Assembly (NCBI GenBank): GCA_030679915.1
Contig: JAUXRY010000038.1
Span: 62,001-126,000 of the forward strand
Direction of reading: 5' to 3'
DNA: 64,000 nt
Origin: Thiobacillus sp.
GTDB taxonomy: Bacteria; Pseudomonadota; Gammaproteobacteria; Burkholderiales; Thiobacillaceae
The notes below the pieces were generated by a model. The model did not search any database, was not told the origin of the DNA, and worked only from the letters and a program-made list of their open reading frames with translations. This document shows positions 28,921 to 38,792 of this stretch, piece by piece (position 1 is the first letter of the stretch; each line of letters begins with the position of its first letter). The position numbers and the translations under genes are program-made.

Positions 28921-29057
28921 CTAAAACTCCCGATAAACATATTCAACAGGCATAACGGCCAGATCGGGGCGAAGCTTTACCCGTAAATGCCATAAAGGGT
29001 AGACCGTGCTCGTAAAGCCTGTAAGTTGGCGCAGTCACTCACTAAAGCCACTGAAGC

Positions 29058-31094
29058 TTATGCCATGCCGTTATGTCGCAGCAACGCGTCAATGGTCGGT
29101 TCGCGGCCGCGGAAGGCCTTGAACGATTCGAGTGCCGGGCGGGCGCCACCCTGCGCGAGAATTTCGCTCCAGAAACGGTGGCCCACTTCGGGGTTGAGTA
29201 CGCCGCCATAGCCTTCGGCTTCGTCCTCAAACAGTGCGTAGGCGTCGGCTGACAGCACTTCCGCCCACTTGTAGCTGTAATACCCCGCCGCGTAGCCGCC
29301 CGCAAAAATATGCGAGAAGTTGTTGGGGAAGCGGTTGTAGGCTGGCGGGATCAGGACCGCGACCTGTTGGCGGATGTCGTTGATCAGGTCGAGCGCGGTG
29401 CGGTCGCCGCTGGGGTCGAAATCATCGTGCAGGTGCATGTCGAAGCTGGCGAACTCGATCTGGCGCAGCGTTTGCAGGCCGGACTGGAAGTTTTTGGCGG
29501 CGAGCATCTTGTCGAACAGTGCACGCGGCAAGGGTTCGCCGCTGTCGATATGGGCCGTCATGTGCTTTAGCACATCCCATTCCCAGCAGAAATTTTCCAT
29601 GAACTGGCTTGGCAGCTCGACGGCGTCCCATTCGACGCCGTTGATGCCGGAGACGCCCATTTCTTCTATTTGCGTGAGCAGGTGATGCAGGCCGTGGCCG
29701 GTTTCGTGGAACAGGGTGATGACTTCATCGTGGGTGAACAATGCGGGTTTATTGCCCACCGGGCCGGAGAAGTTGCAGTTCAGATAAGCCACCGGGGTCT
29801 GGATCCCGTCCGCCTTTTTACGGCGAGTGATGACGTCGTCCATCCACGCACCGCCGCGTTTGGAGGCGCGGGCATAGAGGTCAAGGTAGAACTGCCCGAC
29901 ACGTTGACCGTTGTGGTCGGTGAGGCTGTAGAACTTGACGTCGGGATGCCACACCGGGGCGCTGTCTTCTCGGATGTGCAGGCCGTAAAGTGTTTCGACC
30001 AGCTTGAACAGGCCGGCCAGCACGCGCGGCTCGGGGAAATAGGCCTTCACTTCCTGATCCGAAAAGCTGTAGCGTGTCACGCGCAGCTTTTCGGAAACAA
30101 AGGTGGTGTCCCAGGATTGCAGATCGCCGATGCCGAGGTCGCGGGCGAAGGCCTGCAATTCAAGGAAGTCCTTTTCGGCGTAGGGGCGGGCGCGCACGCC
30201 CAGTTCGTCGAGAAACTTCAGCACCTCGACCGGGGTGTCGGCCATCTTGGCGGCCAGGGAGACTTCGGCGTAGCTGTTGAATCCCAGTAGCACGGCTGCT
30301 TCGTGTCGTAGCTTGAGAATGCCGGAAATCAGCGCGGTGTTGTCGAATTCGGGCTTACCGAGTTCAGACGCGCGGGTGACATAGGCGCGATACAGCTGCT
30401 CGCGCAGCGCGCGGTTGTCAGCGTATTGCATCACCGGCAGATAGGACGGCATGTGCAGGGTGATCTTCCAGCCGGGCTTGCCATCGGCTTCGGCCGCCGC
30501 CTTCATGGCTTCCAGTGCGTCGGCCGGTATGCCCGCCAGTTGGGTGGCCTCGTCGATGAACAGCGCAAAGTCGTTGGTTGCATCGAGCAGGTTTTCCTCA
30601 AACTTGGCCGACAGTTGCGCCAGTTCTTCCTGCACCTGCATGAAGCGGGCCTTTTTGTCGGCTGGGAGTTCGGCTCCGCCGAGGCGGAAGTCGCGCAGTT
30701 CGTTCTCGACGATTTTTTTGCGTGGGTCAGACAACGTCGCGTAATCGGAGCGAGCTTTCAGCGCTTTGAACTTGTCGAACAAGGCTTCGTTCTGCCCCAT
30801 TTCGGCATAAAAGATGGTGATTTTGGGCAGGCAGGCGTTGTAGACCTCACGCAACTCGGGCGAATCCATCACCGAATGCAGGTGTGAGACCTGGCCCCAG
30901 GCACGGCCCAGTTTCTCGTTTGCGTCATCCAGCGGCGCCACAAAGGCTTCCCATTCGGCGGGGGTGTCGGCGGACTCGGCCTGCTTGACCGCGGCGCGGC
31001 AATCGGCCAGTAACTGGTCGATTGCGGGGGTGACGAATTCGGGCTTGAACTCGGAAAAACGGGGCAAACCGGAAAAGTCGAGCAAAGGGTTCAT
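29058..31094 (-). CDS. prlC: Oligopeptidase A (M3 family)
   Basis: A 678-residue cytosolic zinc metallopeptidase that degrades oligopeptides such as cleaved signal peptides. The zinc motif HETGH is in ITLFHETGHGLHHLL, with the downstream glutamate in the following helix. The length matches E. coli PrlC (680). I start at ATG 31094 (MNPLLDFSGLPRF) rather than the upstream extension, because family members begin this way. It is divergent from the gamma-carbonic anhydrase gene. Confidence 0.95.
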   Translation of the reverse strand: MNPLLDFSGLPRFSEFKPEFVTPAIDQLLADCRAAVKQAESADTPAEWEAFVAPLDDANEKLGRAWGQVSHLHSVMDSPELREVYNACLPKITIFYAEMGQNEALFDKFKALKARSDYATLSDPRKKIVENELRDFRLGGAELPADKKARFMQVQEELAQLSAKFEENLLDATNDFALFIDEATQLAGIPADALEAMKAAAEADGKPGWKITLHMPSYLPVMQYADNRALREQLYRAYVTRASELGKPEFDNTALISGILKLRHEAAVLLGFNSYAEVSLAAKMADTPVEVLKFLDELGVRARPYAEKDFLELQAFARDLGIGDLQSWDTTFVSEKLRVTRYSFSDQEVKAYFPEPRVLAGLFKLVETLYGLHIREDSAPVWHPDVKFYSLTDHNGQRVGQFYLDLYARASKRGGAWMDDVITRRKKADGIQTPVAYLNCNFSGPVGNKPALFTHDEVITLFHETGHGLHHLLTQIEEMGVSGINGVEWDAVELPSQFMENFCWEWDVLKHMTAHIDSGEPLPRALFDKMLAAKNFQSGLQTLRQIEFASFDMHLHDDFDPSGDRTALDLINDIRQQVAVLIPPAYNRFPNNFSHIFAGGYAAGYYSYKWAEVLSADAYALFEDEAEGYGGVLNPEVGHRFWSEILAQGGARPALESFKAFRGREPTIDALLRHNGMA

Positions 31095-31161
31095 GGCAGG
31101 ATGACGGGTTGAGGGCAGAGGGGAATTATACTTTCGGGCCGGAAGCGGAAATTTCAACCCC

Positions 31162-31713
31162 ATGACAGACAAGGTTAACGCTCAATTTATCGCGCCGCAT
31201 CACGGTGTCACCCCCAAGCTGGCGGCAGGCGCTTGGGTCCATCCACGCGCCACAGTGATCGGCGAAGTCAGCCTGGACTGTGACGTCTCGGTATGGCCCG
31301 GTGCGGTGATTCGCGGCGACGTCAACAGCATCGCCATCGGAGAGGCCAGCAATATTCAGGATGGAAGCGTACTTCACGTGTCGCATAAAACGCCGGATAA
31401 TCCGACGGGCGGGCCGCTGATCGTGGGCGCCCGCGTGACGGTTGGGCATACGGTCATCCTGCATGCCTGTACCATCGAGGACGAATGCCTGATCGGGATG
31501 GGAAGTATCATCCTCGATCGCGCGGTGATCCGAAAACACGTGTTGCTGGGCGCGGGTTCGCTGGTGCCGGAAGGCCGTGTTCTTGAATCCGGGTTTCTGT
31601 ACCTGGGGCGCCCGGCCAAGCCGGTGCGTGAGCTGACGGCAGACGAAATGGCCTATTTCAATTATTCCGCGCAGCACTATGTGCAACTTGCGCGGTCGTA
31701 TCAAAACGTTTAA
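31162..31713 (+). CDS. Gamma-class carbonic anhydrase-like protein
   Basis: A 183-residue left-handed beta-helix (hexapeptide repeat) protein of the YrdA/Cam type. The three zinc histidines are seen in SVLHVSH and TVGHTVILHACTI. The C-terminal helix (AYFNYSAQHYVQLARSY) is typical. Members may hydrate CO2 or act as ferripyochelin-like binding proteins; activity is unproven for the short YrdA group. In a CO2-fixing cell a carbonic anhydrase role is plausible but inferred. Confidence 0.9.
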   Translation: MTDKVNAQFIAPHHGVTPKLAAGAWVHPRATVIGEVSLDCDVSVWPGAVIRGDVNSIAIGEASNIQDGSVLHVSHKTPDNPTGGPLIVGARVTVGHTVILHACTIEDECLIGMGSIILDRAVIRKHVLLGAGSLVPEGRVLESGFLYLGRPAKPVRELTADEMAYFNYSAQHYVQLARSYQNV

Positions 31714-31728
31714 CCCCATGGACATCGA

Positions 31729-32223
31729 ATGAAATTCGCCAAACCGCTTCTTATTGCTGCCGCAGTGCTCGTTGTGGCGGGTGCACTGTTTTATGCGCTG
31801 ATGGAAAAACCCAGCGCGCCTGCTTCCACCTTCACCACGTTGGAGGGCAAACAGATTACGCTCAAGGACTTGCGCGGCCAGATTGTGCTGGTCAATTTCT
31901 GGGCAACGTCCTGCCCCGGCTGCATCAAGAAAATGCCCGACATGATCGAGACCTATAACCAGTACAAGGGCCGCGGCTTTGAAGTCATTGCCGTCGCCAT
32001 GAGCTACGATCCGCCCAATTACGTTGCCAGCTTCGTCAAAACGCGGCAGTTGCCATTTCCGGTGGCGCTCGACGTCAATGGCGAACACGCGCGTGCGTTC
32101 GGCAATGTGCAGGTTACGCCCACTACTTTTGTCATCGGCAAGGACGGCAGCATCCTCGAGCAAAAACTGGGCGATTTTGACTTCGTCAAATTGAAGGCCA
32201 TGCTGGACAAGGAGCTGATTTGA
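31729..32223 (+). CDS. Membrane-anchored TlpA-like thioredoxin
   Basis: A 164-residue protein with an N-terminal membrane anchor (about residues 5-25) and a periplasmic thioredoxin-fold domain. The active site is CPGC in NFWATSCPGCIKKMPDM, and the cis-Pro lies in VTPTTFVIGKDG. It is the TlpA/ResA type, which reduces disulfides in c-type cytochrome or other envelope proteins. It lies 15 bp after the carbonic anhydrase gene and overlaps the next lipoprotein gene by four bases. Confidence 0.88.
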   Translation: MKFAKPLLIAAAVLVVAGALFYALMEKPSAPASTFTTLEGKQITLKDLRGQIVLVNFWATSCPGCIKKMPDMIETYNQYKGRGFEVIAVAMSYDPPNYVASFVKTRQLPFPVALDVNGEHARAFGNVQVTPTTFVIGKDGSILEQKLGDFDFVKLKAMLDKELI

Positions 32224-32471
32224 TCAAGGTCCTGGCTGCAGCCGCCCTGGCAATCACGCTGGCCGCGTGCAGCGCACCCGATACGCCGAAGCCGGTCCGT
32301 TCATCTGGCGGCAAAGTGGCCTTGCCGCCAGCACCGCCACCGCCTTTGGTGGCCGATGATCGCATCATGTGTACGGCTGACGTCAAGGCCTGTTCCGACG
32401 GCAGTTTTGTTAGCCGCAACTCCAACAAGGGCTGCGCGTTTGCGCGTTGTCCGGGCGAAACCCAACCTTAA
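32220..32471 (+). CDS. Small Cys-rich lipoprotein
   Basis: An 83-residue protein starting with TTG that overlaps the TGA of the TlpA-like gene. The lipobox ITLAAC (Cys 17) is clear. The mature part is a Pro-rich linker followed by a Cys-containing C-terminal module (CTADVKACSDGSFVSRNSNKGCAFARCPG) with four cysteines, probably two disulfides. The module looks like short Kazal-like or thyroglobulin-type segments seen in bacterial lipoproteins. Function is unknown; coupling to a thiol reductase gene may be meaningful. Confidence 0.7.
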   Translation: MIKVLAAAALAITLAACSAPDTPKPVRSSGGKVALPPAPPPPLVADDRIMCTADVKACSDGSFVSRNSNKGCAFARCPGETQP

Positions 32472-32491
32472 CTTTTCTGGATTCTTGATTC

Positions 32492-34156
<1,665 letters not shown>

Positions 34157-34163
34157 ACGAAGA

Positions 34164-34610
34164 ATGATCCTAGATACCTTGAGTGCGTCTGATCGTTACC
34201 TCGGGTTGCACCCGTTGTTTGCGCGGGCCTTCGCATTTTTGCGCGACACGGATCTGATGGCGCGCGAACCTGGCGTGCATGCGGTGCAAGGCGAGCAGAT
34301 CTTCGCCATCGCCGAGGCATGTGCCGGGCGCACGCGGATGGACGCGAAACTGGAATGTCATCGTCGTTATATCGATATCCAGCTGGTGCTCGAAGGGATC
34401 GACGAAATGGGCTGGAAGCCGCTGGCCGAGTGCGTCGAACCGGCAACGGAATACGATGCCGAACGCGACATCCGGTTTTTCAACGATGCGCCCGCAAGCT
34501 GGATTGCCACGCCCCCGGGGTCGTTCTGTCTTTTTTTTCCGGATGATGCGCACGCCCCCCTGGTGAGTACAGGCCTGATTCACAAGGTGGTGGTCAAGAT
34601 CGCGCTGTAA
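34164..34610 (+). CDS. YhcH/YjgK/YiaL (DUF386) family protein
   Basis: A 148-residue protein with the DUF386 cupin-like pattern: KLECHRRYIDIQLVLEGIDEMGW, YDAERDIRFF, and a C-terminal FFPDDAHAP...KVVVKI. The conserved His and Asp residues likely bind a metal. Relatives (TabA, YiaL, NanQ) act in biofilm or sialic-acid anomer metabolism, but no sugar genes are near. Start is ATG 34164, seven bases after ettA; the longer frame begins inside ettA. Confidence 0.85.
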   Translation: MILDTLSASDRYLGLHPLFARAFAFLRDTDLMAREPGVHAVQGEQIFAIAEACAGRTRMDAKLECHRRYIDIQLVLEGIDEMGWKPLAECVEPATEYDAERDIRFFNDAPASWIATPPGSFCLFFPDDAHAPLVSTGLIHKVVVKIAL

Positions 34611-34635
34611 GACGAAAGCGGAATACCGGTCGACC

Positions 34636-34672
34636 GGTCCCGTTAGTTTCTTCAGGAATCGATAACGGGGCC
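34636..34672 (+). terminator. Probable terminator after the YhcH-like gene
   Basis: GGTCCCGTTA (34636-34645) and TAACGGGGCC (34663-34672) form a 10-bp stem with one mismatch, followed by GATTCTTCTTGT. It lies 26 bp after the stop codon and upstream of the GGDEF-EAL gene, so it likely separates the two units. Confidence 0.5.
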
Positions 34673-34706
34673 GATTCTTCTTGTATCTGTTGACGATGTC
34701 TCGATC

Positions 34707-37577
34707 ATGCGCGTTACCTTATTGCTTCTTTTGACTGTTTTGTGGACGGGTGCCCAGGCATCCGTCCCTGTCTCTATTTTCGTCCTGCATTCTTACAGTC
34801 AGGAATACCCCTGGACCCGCGGACAGCATCAGGGCTTTGTTCAGGCGCTGGAGAATGATCCAGCGCGAGCGTATTCCCTGAATGTGGAATACCTGGATAC
34901 CAAGCGGGCCAGCTACAACGCCGCCTATGCCGACCTGATGGGCACCCATCTGCGGGAAAAGTACCGGGGTTACCAGCCTGAGGCCGTTTATGTCACAGAT
35001 GACAACGCCCTGTCGTTTGCACTGTCCCATCTGGACAAGGTGTTCCCGGGGGTGCCGGTGTTTTTTTCTGGCGTTAACAATTACGACATCAGGTCGAAAC
35101 TTGATCGGGCGCGGGTAACTGGGGTGTTCGAAAAGAAGGAAATAGCGCCAAATTTGCGTCTGATGCGTCAGATATCGCCGGACATCAAGGAAATTGCCAT
35201 CGTCGGCGACGCGACTGAAACCTATCGTGCGATTGAAGGTGATATCCGTCAGGAATTAAGCGCCCACCCCGATATTCATGCCACCTTCCTGGCAAGCAAC
35301 CGGATCGATGATTTGATCGGACAGTTGCGGAAACGGCAGGAGCACTTTGTGTTTCTGACCACGCTGGGTGCCATGACCGACACAGCGGGCCGCACGCTCA
35401 CGCTTCCCGAAACGATGGACGCCATCGTGCATGCCGGACAGTTCGTCGTGTTCAGCATGGAAGATGCCTATCTCTACCCGGGGGTGTTGGGCGGCTATGT
35501 CACCAGCGGCCCGCGTCAGGGCGGCATGGCTGCACAGTTGCTGGCCCGCTATTTGAACGGCACGCCCGTGTCCGCTCTTCAGCCGGTCGTGGCCAGCCCC
35601 AATGAATACATTCTGGACGAAACCGAGTTAATCAAGGCCGGACTGTCACTGCCGAAAGACGTGGCAGACGTGGTCATGCTGAATCATCGTCCCCCTTCCT
35701 TTTATGAGACTAATCGGTCGGTCATTCTGGGAACGCTATACGGCCTGGCCGGTTTGCTGCTGCTCGGCCTGATTCTGGCCCTGCTGCTGTTTGTCAGAAA
35801 GAATCGCCAGATTGCCTATGCCTCCAGGCTGCTCGGGGAAACCAAGGACAGCCTCGAGCGGGCGCAACGTATCGCCCAAATGGGCAATTGGGATTGGCAT
35901 ATTTCAGAGAACATATTGTTCTGGTCGGAAGAGGTCTACCGCCTGTTCGGGATCAGCTCGGCTAAATTTAGTATCAGCTATGAGGCTTTCATTGCCAGGG
36001 TTCATCCGGATGATCAGGGGTTGGTGGACGAAGCCGTCAGAAACACGCTGGAAACAGGCGCCGTCTACGACATCCACCACCGGATCGAGCGCGCGGATGG
36101 TGAAATTCGATTTGTGCATGAAAGTGCCGAAGTCCTGCGGGACGGCCATGGCAAACCTGTCCGCATGATCGGCACCATTCAGGACATCACCGAACAAAGA
36201 CGGGTGGAGCAGACCCTGCGCGACAAGGATGCCAATCTGGCATACATGGCCTATCACGATGCGCTGACAGGCTTGCCGAACCGGATTTTGCTGATGGACC
36301 GGCTTGAGCACGCGACCAGTCGGGCAGAACGGTCAGGCAACCGCCTGGCCTTGCTGTTTATCGATTTGGACCGGTTCAAGACAATCAATGACAGCCTCGG
36401 GCACAGCGTCGGGGACGCCTTGCTGCAGGCGGTCGCCGGCCGCATGCAATCCCTGGTGCGGGATGAAGACACGCTGGCCCGTTTGGGTGGCGACGAGTTC
36501 GTCGTGTTTCTGGAAGACGTTGAGGATGGCCTGGATGCAGCGAATGTGGCGAAAAAAATCATACATGCCCTGGAGAAGGTCTTGCTCATTGGGGATTATC
36601 CGCTGCATGTTTCAGCCAGCATTGGCGTCAGCCTGTATCCCGAGGATGGCACGGATGCCGAAACACTGATGAAGCACGCCGATGCGGCCATGTACAAGGC
36701 CAAGGAGGGCGGGCGCAACGCCTTTCATTTCTATGAGCACGGGATTACCAAACGTGCGATGCGGCGCATCCAGCTGGAATCCAGGCTGCGAGCTGCCTTT
36801 GAGCAGGGCGCCCTGGAGGTGTTCTATCAGCCGTTAGTCACCCTGGAAGATGGGCGCATATGTGGCGCAGAGGCCCTGTTGAGATGGATTGATCCGCAGG
36901 AAGGCGCTATTTCCCCCGATCTTTTCATTCCAATTGCCGAAGCCACTGGCCTGATCATCCCCATGGGGGAGTGGGTGATTCGTGAAGTCTGCCTGGCACT
37001 GAAAAGATGGGATGCGCAGGGCATCCCGCTTGAAAACTTTGCCATGCATATCAATCTGTCGGGCAAGCAATTGCTGCAGAAAGATCTGCCGCAGCGCCTG
37101 TCAGCCATGTTTCTCGAGCTCGGGGTATCGCCAGATCGGATCACGCTGGAGCTGACCGAAAGCAGCATTATGGAAAGCGAAACACTGGGCCTGGATATAT
37201 TGACGGAGCTGAGAAAAATTGGCGTCAGCCTTGCCATTGACGATTTTGGCACCGGCCATTCTTCGTTGAGTCGCCTGAAACTGTTGCCGATCAGCGAGAT
37301 CAAGATCGATCGCAGTTTCATTCGGGATATTGCCGAAGACAATAACGACGCGGCGATTGTTCAGGCCATTCTGGCGATGGCGACCAGTCTGGGTTTGGAG
37401 GTCATCGCAGAAGGTGTCGAGAATGCAGAGCAGGAAGCCTTTCTGCTGCAACACGGCTGTCTGCTGGCGCAGGGGTATTACTATGCCCGCCCCATGCCGG
37501 AGCACGACATGCTACCGCTGCTGATGCCTGACCGCCCCTATGAAGTAGTCCAGGTGCGGACTCACGTCAACGGTTAA
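34707..37577 (+). CDS. Periplasmic-sensor PAS-GGDEF-EAL c-di-GMP enzyme
   Basis: A 956-residue membrane signalling protein. A signal peptide (about 1-19) precedes a periplasmic ABC-type substrate-binding-like domain (FVLHSYSQEYPWTRGQHQGF...). One membrane helix follows (about 342-365), then a PAS domain (about 395-500), a GGDEF domain (motif at 594-598) and an EAL domain (EALL from about 722). An intact inhibitory RxxD site stands five residues before GGDEF. EAL catalytic motifs are present (LELTES, DDFGTGHSS, EGVENAEQ). Both cyclase and phosphodiesterase could be active, switched by a periplasmic ligand. Confidence 0.92.
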   Translation: MRVTLLLLLTVLWTGAQASVPVSIFVLHSYSQEYPWTRGQHQGFVQALENDPARAYSLNVEYLDTKRASYNAAYADLMGTHLREKYRGYQPEAVYVTDDNALSFALSHLDKVFPGVPVFFSGVNNYDIRSKLDRARVTGVFEKKEIAPNLRLMRQISPDIKEIAIVGDATETYRAIEGDIRQELSAHPDIHATFLASNRIDDLIGQLRKRQEHFVFLTTLGAMTDTAGRTLTLPETMDAIVHAGQFVVFSMEDAYLYPGVLGGYVTSGPRQGGMAAQLLARYLNGTPVSALQPVVASPNEYILDETELIKAGLSLPKDVADVVMLNHRPPSFYETNRSVILGTLYGLAGLLLLGLILALLLFVRKNRQIAYASRLLGETKDSLERAQRIAQMGNWDWHISENILFWSEEVYRLFGISSAKFSISYEAFIARVHPDDQGLVDEAVRNTLETGAVYDIHHRIERADGEIRFVHESAEVLRDGHGKPVRMIGTIQDITEQRRVEQTLRDKDANLAYMAYHDALTGLPNRILLMDRLEHATSRAERSGNRLALLFIDLDRFKTINDSLGHSVGDALLQAVAGRMQSLVRDEDTLARLGGDEFVVFLEDVEDGLDAANVAKKIIHALEKVLLIGDYPLHVSASIGVSLYPEDGTDAETLMKHADAAMYKAKEGGRNAFHFYEHGITKRAMRRIQLESRLRAAFEQGALEVFYQPLVTLEDGRICGAEALLRWIDPQEGAISPDLFIPIAEATGLIIPMGEWVIREVCLALKRWDAQGIPLENFAMHINLSGKQLLQKDLPQRLSAMFLELGVSPDRITLELTESSIMESETLGLDILTELRKIGVSLAIDDFGTGHSSLSRLKLLPISEIKIDRSFIRDIAEDNNDAAIVQAILAMATSLGLEVIAEGVENAEQEAFLLQHGCLLAQGYYYARPMPEHDMLPLLMPDRPYEVVQVRTHVNG

Positions 37578-37616
37578 CTGGATGCGGGCTGTTGCAATGG
37601 GCGGATCGATTTGGCC

Positions 37617-37820
37617 TTAATAATGCGGCGGGAGCTCGTCGCGCAGGGCGCGCGATTCGGCTGGCAGCGCGTTCTGCAGTTGTTGGTTCAGGAGTCGGAG
37701 TTGCTGCTGCATCAGGTCGAGTTGTCCCTGTTGGCGAATGACCGTCTCATTCAGCGTGTCGATCAGGTCTTCGGCAAAGGTCAGCTTGGATTCGAGCTCA
37801 TTCAGGCGTGCTTCCATCAT
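37617..37820 (-). CDS. slyX: SlyX-family small coiled-coil protein
   Basis: A 67-residue protein that is almost entirely heptad-patterned helix (LNELESKLTFAEDLIDTLNETVIRQQGQLDLMQQQLRLLNQQL), ending in the typical DELPPHY. This is the SlyX family, of unknown function. Its ATG overlaps the stop of the TlpA-like gene (ATGA). It is convergent with the GGDEF-EAL gene, leaving 39 bp between the stops. Confidence 0.9.
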   Translation of the reverse strand: MMEARLNELESKLTFAEDLIDTLNETVIRQQGQLDLMQQQLRLLNQQLQNALPAESRALRDELPPHY

Positions 37821-38362
37821 GGGGTTCCCGGGTGTGTGGATGGGCTTAAAAGCGGTTTAACCAGTTTTTCCAGCCGGGGATAGTGCAACTGGCCCGCGAC
37901 CTTGTGGCGAATATGCCCATCGATGTCGATGATGAAGGAAGTGGGCACGCTAGTGACGTTGCCGAACACAGCTGCTACCGAGGCGTTGGTCGGCGCGGCC
38001 ATGAACGTGTAGCCCTTGTCATTCATCCACGCGGCGATTTTTTCCGGCGAGTCATCTATGCTGATCGAAATGACTTCAAAGCCACGGGTACGATAGTTCT
38101 GCCAGAATGAATCGATGACCGGCTTCTCCTTGCGGCAATAGGGGCACCAGGTCGCCCAGAAGTTCACCAGTACGACCTTCCCCTTGAGGGCTTCGCTGCT
38201 GAGTATCCGGCCATCGGTCAGCGTCACCTGCCAGGGCGGTGCGGCACGATCCTCATCGCTGACATCGGCCGGTGGACGAAACCACAGGTACGCGATCAAA
38301 CCCAGTAAAATCAGGGTCAGCGGACTCGGCGTCCATTTTTTAACAAAGGCTTTTCTATCCAT
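37817..38362 (-). CDS. Membrane-anchored TlpA-family thiol-disulfide reductase
   Basis: A 181-residue protein with an N-terminal anchor (about 13-30) and a thioredoxin-like domain. The active site is CPYC in NFWATWCPYCRKEKPVIDSF and the cis-Pro is in SVPTSFIIDIDG. It probably reduces envelope disulfides. Its start codon lies head to head with hemJ: the ATGs share bases in CATG at 38360-38363. It couples downstream to slyX. Confidence 0.85.
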   Translation of the reverse strand: MDRKAFVKKWTPSPLTLILLGLIAYLWFRPPADVSDEDRAAPPWQVTLTDGRILSSEALKGKVVLVNFWATWCPYCRKEKPVIDSFWQNYRTRGFEVISISIDDSPEKIAAWMNDKGYTFMAAPTNASVAAVFGNVTSVPTSFIIDIDGHIRHKVAGQLHYPRLEKLVKPLLSPSTHPGTP

Positions 38363-38774
38363 GCTGTGGCTGAAATCGTTTCATATCGTGATGGTGGTGA
38401 GCTGGTTCGCCGGGTTGTTCTATCTGCCGCGTCTGTTTGTCAATCTGGCGATGGAAGAGAACGCCGCCGCCTACAACCGCCTGTTGCTGATGGCGAACAA
38501 ATTGTATCGCTTCGTCTCGCCGATTATGTGGCTGACGCTGATTACCGGCATCTGGCTATGGCTGGCGTATTTTCCGCTCAGCATGAACTGGATGTGGATG
38601 AAGTTGATTCTGGTAGTCGGACTGGTCGGTTATCACCACGTGTGCAAGCGTTTGCTGCGTGGTTTCGAAGCCAGACAGAACACGAAATCGCATGTTTGGT
38701 TCCGTTGGTTCAATGAAATCCCCGTCATTGTGTTGGTGATGGTTGTCCTGCTCGTTGTTCTGAAGCCATTTTAA
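38361..38774 (+). CDS. hemJ: Protoporphyrinogen IX oxidase HemJ (CopD/UPF0093 family)
   Basis: A 137-residue integral membrane protein with four hydrophobic segments. It has the HemJ N-terminus MLWLKSFHIVMVVSWFAGLFYLPRLFV, including the conserved His, and KLILVVGLVGYHHVCKRLL with the second His/Lys region. HemJ oxidises protoporphyrinogen IX in heme synthesis in many proteobacteria lacking HemG/HemY. Start ATG 38361 fits the family exactly, although it overlaps the divergent TlpA-like start. Confidence 0.85.
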   Translation: MLWLKSFHIVMVVSWFAGLFYLPRLFVNLAMEENAAAYNRLLLMANKLYRFVSPIMWLTLITGIWLWLAYFPLSMNWMWMKLILVVGLVGYHHVCKRLLRGFEARQNTKSHVWFRWFNEIPVIVLVMVVLLVVLKPF

Positions 38775-38792
38775 GTTCTGAGAAAGCCCCGT

